A DNA stretch of 64,000 nucleotides from Cyclina sinensis (Eukaryota > Mollusca > Bivalvia > Venerida > Veneridae), in the NCBI GenBank assembly GCA_012932295.1, contig JAAONU010000003.1, forward strand, positions 31,668,361 through 31,732,360. Direction: 5' to 3'. A program made the translations under genes and the position numbers. Shown here piece by piece: positions 50,101 through 60,901 of this stretch. The notes under the pieces were generated by a model. The model had not been told where the DNA came from and did not search any database. It saw only the letters and a program-made list of their open reading frames with translations. The first letter of the stretch is position 1, and each line of letters starts with the position of its first letter.

Positions 50101-53100
50101 TGTTCAGTATGATTCTTCTTATAAATATATTCTGTACATTGTTTCGACCATAACTTAGTGTTACTCATCGTTCATTCTGAACATAAATCTCGATTTAATT
50201 TAAGTTATCTCAGTTCAGTTTCACGGTGATGCTATATAAATATGTGATTACACGTTATATAACAAGCATAGTTGTTTTACCAGACCCAAGAGCGACGGCG
50301 GCTGCAGTGGACTGTATTACAGCTGTTTCAGCACGAGTGCTACCAAAAGCATTCATTATATCAACAAACAGAGAACCAACCGAGTAGAACAATCCAATAT
50401 GCAAGACCATTACCATGTAACATGACAGAAATACAAGAAGTCTGTGCCATTGCCTGAAAAAAAACACCCTTTATTGCAGCATATACATCGTATTTTACTT
50501 TCACACGTTTAAGTTTAGAATGAAACATGAAATTAAAAGATAACAAAGCACGTGGTTCGTGCTTTGTCTAACCTTGTTTCGATGTACGCAAACGTAAAAA
50601 TATACCGTGTATCTCAAACACAAAGCACTGAAAATAACGACGGATGTTGCAGAAAAGGGCAGCTTAAACTGAGCTGTATATCAAAGAGCCGAACAAATTT
50701 AGAAATTTATGAGTAGGCTGCGAGATATATTAAATTTATGTATACCTATCTCAAGAAAAGAAACGATACCTAATTCCTTGTCATTTTTTAATATAACCAT
50801 AGAATTGATATTAAATGAACAAATCAACAATCATACTTGTGAATCTTACTGAATATTAATACTGAAGCGTAATAAAATACGACCTAGGTTTTTTTTCGGA
50901 CGTGGTGAAGAAGTTCACCGTGCATAATGCACTTTTCACCTTTTTTTCAAAATTGTACCAAATACGACATTTAATCCTGTAATTGTACAGGAATACGTAT
51001 AAACAAAATAATACTTCGTTTAAACGAAACAATCATTCGTTAAAACGAATTAATATTTCGTTTAAACGAAATGAAGTTTCTTTTAAACGAAATAATAATT
51101 TGTTTAAACGAAATAATTTAATTTTTCGATCAAACAAAATAGAATTTCGTATAAACAAATTATAATTAGAAATAATAATTCGTTTAAATGAAATAAGATT
51201 ACGTTAAAACGAAATGACATTTCGTTTTAACGAATTAACATTACTTCTCGTTTAATCGAATTATGATTTAGTTTAAAAGAAATATTATTTTGTTTAAACG
51301 AAATGAAATAAATGTGACAACAAACAAAAATAAGTGTGAATTATGTCACTTCAGGGGTTTGTACAATATTTGTAAAATTAAATACATTCATGTTAACGTG
51401 GTTCATTTGACATGACAATTAATCAAGGTACAATTGTGAATATCTAAACCAGACAACAATTGTCCACCTCCGATAATTATTAGTATATCTGCAGTGCATT
51501 CATAATTGAAATGCCAGTTCGGTTACATCATGTTGTGTATTTCTGATTAACAGAAATCACATTTTCTAGAGACAACGTTCGTTTACATGTTGAATTATTC
51601 CCCGCACCCCCGCACCACCTCTCCCCGCATCTAACTCCAGTAGAAAAAAACGAGTTATTTTTGCGAAAAGAAAGGCACATAAACTGGTTATATATTTCCT
51701 AAGAGTTCGAAGACATAAACTGATAAATTCAGGAATATGGAAAAATTGAATTACCCGATTTACAAGTACCCCACACACATCACTTAATCTGATAACTAAA
51801 AAGTTTTCGTTTTCTTTTTCTTTTTTTGTCAAAGAAAAACTGAACAGAGTATAAAAAAACATTCACACCTAGAAATATCTAGGGTCAGTTTTGTTCATGC
51901 TCCGACCGCCACTTTCATCCTGATGATATTATAAACCTATAAATGAAATATTTCGGCCATAGCTTATTGTAAGTGTGTGTTTTATTCCTATATTTATTCT
52001 ATATGCAATATTGTGTCTTGTAGAAATTTCATGCGCAATTCGCATATAATATATAGTTTGACAAAACAGCATTGAAATTGTGCTCAGGTGAAATTAGAAT
52101 TTCAGATAATTTTATCAATAATCAATAACCATCTTTTTTTCTTGTCATGTGCATTTTGTTATTGAAAGAAAAGGGAGTTCACAAGTATATCATATCTGCA
52201 TTTTCCTAACAAACAAAACGTTATTGCAGGAGTAGGTAATTCAAGCAGGTGTTCCACTAAATAATTCGGTACACGGTCTACTGGTATTGTTAGGAATACC
52301 GTCAGGGCCATCGTGGTTAGACGTAATAATCCAGAGGGCGACAATGCGATAGTGCGATAATGCGATGGCGACATTGCGATAATGCGATGGCGACAGTGCG
52401 ATAATGCGATGGCGACAGTGCGATAAAGCGATAACGCAATGACGACAATGCGATAATGCGATGGCGACAATGCGATAACGCGATAGTGCGATGGCGACAA
52501 TGCGATAGTCATATCGTACTATCGCCATCGCATCATCGCCATTGCACTTTCGCATTGTCCCCATCGTACAATCGCGTTTTCGCATTGTCGCCATCGCATT
52601 ATCGCACTGTCGCCATCGCATTATCGCACTATCGCGTTGTCGCCCTCTGGATTTTAACGTCCAACCACGATGGCCCTAACGGTATTCCGTATTATAAAGC
52701 CATCCATTTTATGTTTCTGCAATTGCTTTTATTTCGTAAAAATCGCTTGTGTACATACAAAAAAAAACGATGTGCGCATGTGTACCGGATAGTCGACAAT
52801 GCGATAGTGCGATAACGCGACAGTGCGATAACGCGACAATGCGATAGTGCGATGGCGACAGTGAGATAATGTGATGGCAACATTGCGATAGTGCGATGAC
52901 GACAGTGCGATAATGCAAAAACGCGATAGTGCGATGGCGACAGTGCGATAGTGCGATGACGACCATGCGATGATGCGATGGCGACAGTACGATATGACTA
53001 TCGCATTGGCGCCATTGCACTATCGCGTTATCGCACAGTCGCCATCGCATTATCGCATTGTCGCCATCTCATTATCGCACTGTCGCCATCGCATTATCGT

Positions 53101-55056
53101 ACTATCGCATTGTCGCCCTCTGGATTATAACGTGTAACCACGATGGCCCTAACGGTATTCCGTTGTACTGATATATGCATTGTATGCACTCATCTTTACA
53201 ATGGCAATTATCAGGTAGGTGTAGATCAACTAGCGGGTGCGGTATATGCATAGATGCTGCTTTGACCTTCTCCTTATAAGCTTAATACTCTACGAGTCGA
53301 AGAAAGAATGAAAGACGATGATTCATCCACTTTGCTCCCTTTTGGAATTGTGTACAACATTAGTTCTATTAGAAAAAAAAACATAACAAGACTTTGAGAA
53401 CGATGAACATTTGTAATTAGTTAACTGAACTAGGGGAATTTGCCTACCATGGCTAAGTTAAGAGGAGGATATAGATAATAGAAATACACAAATTAAATAC
53501 CGTTTCGGTGTTTAGCACTTAATTCTGCGAATGTCTGTGCACTCGCCAATAATTAAGACATATTTAAACATCATGTAAATAAATTACTGAGGCTTTAACT
53601 GCTAGACAGAAACAATAACTGACTGCATTTCTTTTCAAAATTTTGAATAGTAACTTTTTACTGTTTACCTTTACAATTTATATTTTTACATGACTGTAAA
53701 TTATTATTATTATTCAAAAGAAAAGAAAAAAGAAAAAAGTTATGCTTTATAACCAGTTCATTTTAGTCAGTAACCTAACTGATTTCTATTACTTTGATAA
53801 CACCTAGATCGCTCATTTGAAAATATAAATTCATAACGCACCTTTTATTTTTTTGTTTCGACAAATCCATTTCTTGAAAATATAAAGCGTGTGTATCTCT
53901 GTTAGTTTATCATGATCATAACATATAATACGTAGAATGCGAAACAATGTGTCAATATGAAATAATTACAATAAATAATGATAGTAAGTATTCGTTGTCA
54001 TGACTTATCTACTGGCCGGGCATTTCATTTACCGTTTAGGTGCTTAATTACAGGTATAAAAATTATATGTCTTTGCAAAGCAAGTGCAGCTATGCATTAA
54101 GTCATTTTTTATGTTGTTGTTGTTATCGGCGGTACTCTAGTAAATGTTTTTTTTTTTTTTTGTTAAGTTCGATACGATCGCGAATATGTCTATTTCAGTT
54201 TGCAGAGAGCAGTACTTTATAAACGCTGTAATTATGTCAGTATCTTAGCATTCTATAAAATATCATTGTTGCAAATAGCACGCGGCATACTAACGTAGAG
54301 CTCTATGACACAGAGCTTATTATAAATAGAACATATTATAAGAGAAACAAACTTGGATGACACCGTCTACATTCCAATGCACCTGGCCACTCAAAGGTGA
54401 GGCGTTGATGTAAATGGGTGACGTTAACGGTACTAAAATAACAATAGAAAGACGACACTTGTATTCTCATGCAACATCATGTCCTGACAACCGTATCTTC
54501 GAAGTTACACCGTGATTGTCCTTTCGCGATGTATAAACATACAATTTTAAATAGTCAAGACAGACCGAGCGGAACACCATAGAAACAAAATCGTGAGCTG
54601 AATATTGCTGACTTAAATTTTAAAGTATTAATAACGGAAATTTCATTCATGACAAACAAAGGTTGTGACAGACGGTTGGTATACATAAAACATAGAATAG
54701 ATTCACCGTTTCCCTGGTTAATTTAGACCTTTTAAAAGGGTCCCTATGTTACAATCTCTCTTCAATTATTTTTATATAAGTGTGTTTATTGCGATCAATC
54801 TCAGTCTTCACGCGTGTTTGTATTATACTTGATGATTTCCAAGCTCGAATTCAAATAATTCTAGTCATGTTTGGAAGATACTCTGCGTGAATTTTCCTCT
54901 TCAACTGAGGTTGAAATTGATCAGGTTCTTCAAAACTATGAAAAGAACTCAGGGAAAACGATGGGTACAGAAAATTAAAAGATTGACTCTGAGGCGATTT
55001 CAAAATCCGTATAAGGAGTCACTACTTTACCTTCCACCCAATCCATTTATACCCAT
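44101..55056 (-). CDS. MFS monocarboxylate-transporter-like protein (SLC16 type, 6 exons, 488 aa)
   Basis: Exons in transcript order: 55,031-55,056 (tentative), 50,281-50,453, 49,272-49,415, 47,405-47,552, 44,666-45,477, 44,101-44,264. All borders are GT-AG, phases agree, total 1,467 bp. TM1 follows GRQWHRLLVFLSCYM. The TM4-5 loop contains HFQGRKKLLLLSLHASGAG, close to the SLC16 pattern with a basic pair before a Gly-rich helix. YGFRGAFLIIGA opens TM6. A hydrophilic loop of about 85 residues separates the two six-helix halves. The second half has a GRLIPGF segment in TM8 and ends with GYIRDVTSSYTIPFY before TM12 and a basic tail. Predicted role: plasma-membrane carrier of a small organic acid or related solute; substrate unknown. 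The family motif before TM1, usually a D/E-G-G-W-type sequence, is reduced. The first exon was chosen because its ATG, phase 2 end and AG|GTAAAG donor fit; other first exons remain possible. Confidence 0.85.
45507..45748 (+). mobile_element. tRNA-related SINE, copy A, in transporter intron
   Basis: Shares with 45,832-46,025 the order CTTCCTATAATTGTATAAAT, a TTGACTCAG segment, GGGAGTTCGAATTCCGCTC (B-box like), CTAAGATGTATTGCATCTTT and TTGTTCGTAAGAT. It ends in an A-rich ATAATAAATAAATAAAAAAA tail. It overlaps the false 5' extension of the main transporter exon frame. Confidence 0.7.
45832..46025 (+). mobile_element. tRNA-related SINE, copy B, in transporter intron
   Basis: Better preserved than copy A. 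It has GGCTCAGAGCGGTTAAAGAG (A-box region) and GGAGTTCGAATCCCACTC (B box), about 45 bp apart as in a tRNA-derived SINE head, followed by the CTAAGATGCATTGCATCTTT tail module. Same orientation as copy A, opposite to the host gene. Confidence 0.75.
46030..47404. other. transporter intron, remainder
   Basis: AT-rich intronic DNA. No exon or repeat recognised. Confidence 0.5.
47553..49271. other. transporter intron with small repeats
   Basis: Contains an inverted pair AAATTGCACACGGAAACG / CTTCCGTGTGCAATTT at 48,058-48,113 and a 33-bp tandem repeat (about three copies of TATGAGGTAAGGTTGTCTAC) at 48,134-48,236. Otherwise nothing recognised. Confidence 0.6.
49416..50280. other. transporter intron
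   Basis: No exon or repeat recognised. The plus-strand open frame at 49,353-49,691 overlaps an antisense transporter exon and is not supported. Confidence 0.5.
51000..51310. repeat. array of near-palindromic TTTCGTTTAAACGAAA motifs
   Basis: More than ten variants of (T)TTCGTTTAAACGAA(A), each close to self-complementary, alternate with short AT spacers of 8-14 bp in one ~300-bp block. The block lies in the first intron of the transporter. Confidence 0.8.
51311..52292. other. transporter first intron, anonymous part
   Basis: No exon or named repeat. The minus-strand frame at 51,566-51,862 has no domain or splice context. Confidence 0.45.
52293..52688. mobile_element. foldback element with GCGATA-rich arms
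   Basis: The left end GGAATACCGTCAGGGCCATC, continuing through CCAGAGGGCGACAATGCGAT, is complemented by the right end (52,620-52,688, CGCGTTGTCGCCCTCTGG to AACGGTATTCC). Inside, degenerate GCGATAATGCGATGGCGACA repeats change to their complement near 52,505-52,515, so the whole element can form one long hairpin. Overlapping open frames on both strands are by-products. Confidence 0.85.
52793..53161. mobile_element. second GCGATA foldback copy lacking its left terminus
   Basis: Begins directly in GACAATGCGATAGTGCGATA repeats, flips orientation near 52,990-53,000, and ends with GTCGCCCTCTGGATTATAAC to AACGGTATTCCG, the same right terminus as the copy at 52,688. The unique left arm is missing. 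Confidence 0.8.
53162..54860. other. transporter first intron, anonymous part
   Basis: No exon or repeat recognised apart from poly-T and AAAAGAAA low-complexity runs. Confidence 0.45.
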
Positions 55057-56071
55057 TCTGATAGTTAAACAAATATATCCATGAAGTGGTAAGCACACCC
55101 GGTGTTTTATTCAGAAAACGAAGAGTTTGGCACTTGAAGCAGGTGTTGGTGTGTTCTAGCTTGGTCATACACAATGGTCCTACCTGTTAAGCTGGACTGG
55201 GATATCATGTTTGTCCCCAAGATTGCCATAAATCATATGTGGTCGAGGTTGAAACACAACTAATGTTTTAGGTAAAATTAAAACCTTGGATTAAAATCTT
55301 GGATTAAAACTATATGTAAATCTTGTTATTAGCTACATGTATTTAACTGGTATACAGAAAAAATATGGTGAATCTTTGTTAGTTTAATATCCAAGTTAAG
55401 GAATTGATTTAGAAGCAGCTTTCCCTTCTATTTTACCTTCTGAGTTCACCTACGTTTTGCTTATTTCTATATGGAAAACATTTCAGTTTTATTTTCAATA
55501 ATTCACTTATCTTATTTTTTTTATCTGAGTATGAAATGCAACATTCAAACCAAAAACCAACAACAACAAAAAAGAACATAACAATAAAAACATAATAACT
55601 TGAACAGTATTGGCAAGAAAAAATGTATGCTGATGCTCTACAAAACTTGCAAAATGCAAAGTCTTTCGTTAAGGAGGAAGTATATTTAGTAGATTACTGT
55701 CACACAATCCTGAAATGAAAACAAAAAATAAGGTTTTAAAAGGTGTTATGTGAAATAGGTCAGTGGACAGATTCTTATTAATATCAATACTTATATTTAC
55801 CTTATGCAAAATTTATAATCATAATGCAGTTCTTTTACTATTTTAGGTACTGTTTTACTTGTAACGGCGGCATAAAAACAATTTTGTCATTTGTTAGACG
55901 ATGATGTAATTTCTTACTTAAACCAGGGGCATAAATCTTTAAGTCATAGAGTAGTTTCCTATTTGAAACTGCAGCGTTAAACAAGATTTACTTTTTCTCT
56001 CAGGACCAAGTTACCCATGTTGAATTTTAAATGAGTTTTACATGTGTATGAAACCAACAGGTTGAAGCTCG

Positions 56072-56189
56072 TTGTTATTGAATGCCTGTATTCATTTGAT
56101 CACTGTGATTCAGCATTACACTGGTGACCCTTGTTATTGAATGCCTGTATTCATTTGATCACTGTGATCCAGTATTACACTGGTGACCG
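56072..56189 (+). repeat. 59-bp tandem duplication
   Basis: TTGTTATTGAATGCCTGTAT begins at 56,072 and again at 56,131. The two copies differ at only a few bases. Confidence 0.9.
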
Positions 56190-56711
56190 TTGTAATTGTA
56201 AACAGTGCTTTTTTAATTATTCTTTCCTAGATGTGAACGGGCAGAAGATATTAATATGTTTACAAGGTAAGGTTTGGGAAAAAATACTATAAGAAAACTG
56301 TTTAAAGGCTGGCTTACTGTTCTCTCCATAGGTGAATTTCCATTTAAATACACTGGAACCAAAGGTCACACCTGTCCTACCAAGATCATCAAGTATATCT
56401 GGTATCGGTAAATCATCTATTGAATCTGAAATAAAGAGACCGTTACCTTTATTTTCGATCTTTTTTATTTGTTTGTATTTATTTATTTATTTTATCTTTC
56501 TGAATTTGAATGTTGGGTTGAGCTCACTGTTAGGTCTGTTTTTACAGGTAGTAAAATTAACTGAAGGAAAATGTTCATGAAGTGAAACCGACTGGTAGGG
56601 AACTAGGTTTGAGGTTCCGAGATGAGGAATACAGTAGAAATAGTTGTAAGACATACACACCTCCTGTTTTTTAGTAAACTTTTTTCTTTGGAAGAAAGTG
56701 AAACTGCGCCT

Positions 56712-59342
56712 TTAAATCTGATAGACGTTTGTCCATCTTAGGTAAATAAACGTCTCATTTACAAGTTGACGTCTTGAGATAAAGCACAAATCTAAAATAA
56801 TACTATAAACCTCCTTCGTGTCTGTGGTTGCGGTGCTGAAATGGGGGACGTGGGGAAAGAATACTTCATCTGCTGCAAAAGGGGATTTCCATAGACTGTA
56901 TGATTTCTCAATGGCTCGAAAAATGCCAAATATTTTCCACACGTCCCTTTTCGAGGGCATTTACTCTGACAATTCAACCATATAAAACTTCAAGTTATAG
57001 TTGTCAGTGTATAGTGTCGCCATTGTTGTATTATGATTTTCATGAAAGATCAGCATGGGCATTAAATCAAATGATCTTGTCTGTTCCAATACCTGTGATA
57101 TATAATCCAAATGTCACTGCCTCTACCGGGCACGCGGTATTACCCTCATTATAATGGGCACATCGCATGCTCCAGATATACCGTCTAGGGCATTTAGACC
57201 ACATCACTTGCATCAATTTTAATCTCTCTAAAATTAGAAAATATGATTCGACTGAAAAAAATGTACTCAGACAGAAGTTTTGATCAGCTATATCGCTAAA
57301 CTTTTTTTGATAATTCAAAGGATACCTGTTTCTTTACGAAAAAAATGCATTGCATTAAGAATATAGTTTAAACGAACTCACTCGAAAGGTCGTCAAAAAT
57401 GATACTAAAAGTAAGCAAAAATATAAACTATTATATAAATATAAAACATAAATATATATACATATATATATAAGATAAATAAAAACAGAAAAAAAATGTC
57501 GTTTTGGCACGGAAAACTGTTCAACGCAAGGAGGAAAAGCAGGCATAATTGATGTCATTAGAAATCAGAATTGAAGATAAAAATCAGTTTTAATAATCCT
57601 TACCTGAACATACCTTAAGTATCAGTTCCACACCTTAGTAAAGACATTAGTTACTTACCAGTATAAACGGAACTACTTAAGTAAAATTGTGTTGTATTAT
57701 ATCCTGTCAACGCTTCCATATAGATAGTTCCCTCCGCGCATTTTGGGACAGAGTTGCCTGAACTGGCTGGAGTTCTGCAAGGATTTGAAATAATAGATTG
57801 TAAGCTAGTGTTATTTTACTATAAGTTTTTATGTGTTTTTGATTAGATATTTCTTTTCACGTTGTTGTTCAACAGATTTTTGCATATTATGAAAGCCATG
57901 GAGTCATCACCATTAATTATAGAAATGTCAACTGTTACAAAAGGCATGGCCTAAAATTGAGAATATTCAGTTTTCTTTAAAAACAAATATGAAAATGTGA
58001 ACGATATTCTGTGAATCATTACCCTGTATCAAGGCGTCAGTCAAAATTTCCTATTACAAAAAGTGCACTGAATACAATAATAGTAGTCTTTACATGTGTA
58101 TATACAGAGCTGTTGTTGTACGATATATAGGAGGATAGTCCTTTATTACAAATAAGCATTTCACTGTTAACTACATGCTCGGGGAAACATTTTAGAACAT
58201 ATGCACGTCTTTGAATTATCAATTAAAGTCCAATTTACGAAGAAAGAGCCCATAAAATACATCTCATTATGACGGGAGCTGTTTTCAAACAAAGTATATG
58301 CAAGCGTGAATGCACAAAAGTTTTGTATATTATACTGGCACAAGAAAGAAATATGATATATGTGTTATATTTGTGTCATTAACTAGAGTAAGTCCTCAAT
58401 ATTTTTTCATTTTGAATTTTGACTGCAACGTGTACCGAAAGTCAACAATGTAAGAGATACGACAGTGATAATGAATATGGTAAAGTTTCCCGGTATTGTA
58501 TTCAGTGGTGGCTTTATGTATATCAGGCATGTAACAGTGACACAAAATATAATTGTATATAAAATTATATATACTTTTAATACATGTTAAACGATATAGA
58601 ACTGAACTTACTCAGCTATAGACCTTCTTATGTAGTGTGTGTCGTTTATTTTATGAAACCTTGCAAAGTAATTTATGTCAGGGTTAAATGCTGGCGGATT
58701 TGGTAAAGCAAAGTATAGCTCGCTCACTCGATTCCCCTGAATCTGAAAACGATTGCAATCGTGCAAATTACATTATGTAGAAGCGTTGATTATGTAATAT
58801 TTCACTTCAGTGTCTACACGTCTGTACGGATAAACATTGCAAGCCTCCAGCAATTTACAATCTGATACTTTGTTCTACGATCCTTGCAATCAGAGTTTGA
58901 TGTTACATTTGAAGATGCAGAACTCTCTTTCAGTTCATTTTAAATACGCATTGTTCTTCTGCGTTTTATAGCTTCTACTGTCTCTCCTGTACTATTTCTA
59001 TAAGCAATAGAAATTCTCAATGGAAATTTTCAAAACTACACGAAATTATACTATGAATATTTTAAGTAAATGATTAAAAACGTTCTTACTTTTTCGACTT
59101 TTGCTTTTGCTTTTCAACACGGTTGATATTAATGTAAGATTTTATATTAAAAGAATATTTAACTAAGATGCCCTACTTACAATAGTATCAAACTCAGCCA
59201 TGTGTATTCCCCTCGGTATGGAAACGTGCGTGACATTTCCAATCCCTGTACAATGTTTACTAGTATTATCGTTGAGAAGAAATCCGGTCGTTTTTAAAAC
59301 AGACAAAGCCAAAACAATGCAAATCGATCCGAAAAAAGGCAT
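56712..59342 (-). CDS. secreted six-cysteine glycoprotein of unknown family (5 exons, 234 aa)
   Basis: Exons in transcript order: 59,181-59,342; 58,612-58,742; 57,659-57,774; 57,093-57,227; 56,712-56,872. All introns are GT-AG (donors GTAAGT, GTAAGT, GTAAGT, GTATTG), phases agree, total 705 bp. The N-terminus MPFFGSICIVLALSVLKTTG is a typical signal peptide. The mature part carries six cysteines (one near residue 31, then in VPKC, SKCP, RCAHY, ACPV and LDLC) and five N-x-S/T sequons. No transmembrane helix or GPI-like tail is seen. I do not recognise the family and assign no function. Exon 2 could start six bases later at a second AG without changing the frame. Minus-strand AATAAA motifs occur about 240 bp after the stop (near 56,464). 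It lies upstream of the transporter on the same strand, with about 1.7 kb between stop and tentative transporter start. Confidence 0.8.
57420..57500. repeat. AT-rich (TA)n low-complexity in intron
   Basis: ATAAATATATATACATATAT run within intron 3 of the secreted-protein gene. Confidence 0.7.
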
Positions 59343-60362
59343 AGTTAACAGAGAAAGAGATGTGTCGTTGACGTCTTTAAATGTAATATAGAAAAATAAA
59401 GTCTTTGTAATCTGTTTGATATTTTGAACAAATTTAAACTAGGTAAGGTAAAACAAAAGCAAACAGTGACAAAAGTATCTGTCTTTATCATGTGTCGAAT
59501 GTATTTACGTCTTATTAACAAATCAACAGAGGAACGGAGATAAGACGGGAGGCATGTTTCATAAGAGAGGTTTCATAACTAAATTGTTCAGTTCTTTCGC
59601 AGGGCAAATTACATTATCTCCGACGTAACAAATAACCTGTGCAACTACAGGATTTTAACGCTCCAAATTTCTGCCACACCATAAATTGTTTGAGAGAGAC
59701 ATACTTCGTTAATTCTAATATGGGAGTTGACGTAAGATTGACTGGGAGTAATTTACATATAATCGCCTCAAAACGAAAACAAATATTCAAGGATTACAGT
59801 ATGACACACGCAAGCATTAAACAGAGTACTTTGGCGATGGTCATGTAGCGGGCCGTCCATGTCGTCTATTCCTTGCTTAGTTCCGACTAAGGATGCTATC
59901 AGATTTTAGAGATTGATCTGAAAAAAATTAAAGAATTTCCCAAATTTGATGTTTTGATGAGATACAAGTATGTTTTCTGTAATGTAAATGTTAAATGATC
60001 TTATTTCGACTTGATAGTTTTGCTGTTATAGCATTAATACGTATTAATAAGTGTTTCCTTTAATATTTCTATCCTAATTTGAATTAAGTATAAACTTATT
60101 CTAAACGGCCTTGGCTATAGGCGTAGCAAAGACCTGGCAAGTCTTAGCCCTGTTTTTCACAATACCCTATGACTCTTACCTAGGTAGTGATAAAAGGAGA
60201 AAGATTCGAACCGCGGAATTATCATGCACTTGTCACAGGTATATAAAAGGAAGTTAGTTAATGAATTATTTAATCTTTATCTAAAGCACTTCTTTGTGCA
60301 TTTATTTTCATTCTTCATCCCCCTATTTGTTTATTTTTCATGTAAATACATTGTCTTATTTA
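59343..60362. other. gene-free stretch upstream of the secreted-protein gene
   Basis: Expected to hold its promoter and any 5' UTR. No clear TATA box or repeat seen. The plus-strand frame at 59,639-59,848 has no support. Confidence 0.4.
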
Positions 60363-60493
60363 TGTAGCAGAGGTATAATACGGCACTTCTACTCCCTTAC
60401 CTATCAGCCAGCTTTTATGGTGACGTGGTAGAGTGACCGCTTAGTAATCGAAGGTTACTGAGTTCAAACCAAGCTCGGGGAAGATGGATTTAC
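60363..60493 (+). mobile_element. tRNA-related SINE, copy 2
   Basis: Contains AGAGGTATAATACGGCACTT, then CCAGCTTTTATGGTGACGTG and GGTAGAGTGACCGC (A-box region) and TTACTGAGTTCAAACCAAGC (B-box like). It parallels the more decayed copy at 1,228-1,326 in the same orientation. Confidence 0.65.
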
Positions 60494-60730
60494 AATATGT
60501 AAATCAGTCAATTTACATCACATTTGCATAGTACTGATATGTCAATAAATAATTATACACAATAGCATAAGAAAAAGAAATACAAAATTTAAGATCCTGG
60601 ATCATTCATATATCAATTTTCAGAATCAAGACAAAACAGTAAAATACAATATCATAGATACAAACTAAAAACATGGCTGTCAGTTTACTCGTACTACAGC
60701 TATTATCTACCTCACTCTTGTTAAACTGCG

Positions 60731-60750
60731 TCTCTCTCTCTCCCTCAAGT
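60731..60750 (-). other. polypurine stretch 3' of retroelement remnant
   Basis: The complement reads GAGGGAGAGAGAGAGACG, about 160 bp after the last retroelement frame ends at 60,902. It could be the old polypurine tract that precedes a 3' LTR, but I cannot delimit an LTR beyond it. Confidence 0.35.
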
Positions 60751-60901
60751 CAAACTGCAACAAGCAGTTTCAAACTAAACTGGCACTGAAACAAATAGTA
60801 CATTATTCAATATGACAAAAAAGTAAGTGAAACGTATTCCACTTAATAAACTGACAAAAAAATTAATTAATAAAAATACTAAAAGACTGCATATGCACAT
60901 A

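Noticed and set aside
50762..50805. Minus-strand ATG-GTT-ATA frame as first exon of the transporter
   Set aside because: It would end in phase 1, but the next exon needs phase 2. 55,031-55,056 fits.
51466..51505. Another minus-strand candidate first exon of the transporter
   Set aside because: Phase fits but the donor GTGGAC is poor.
52159..53050. Ser/Tyr/His-rich frames on both strands
   Set aside because: Readings of the GCGATA foldback repeats.
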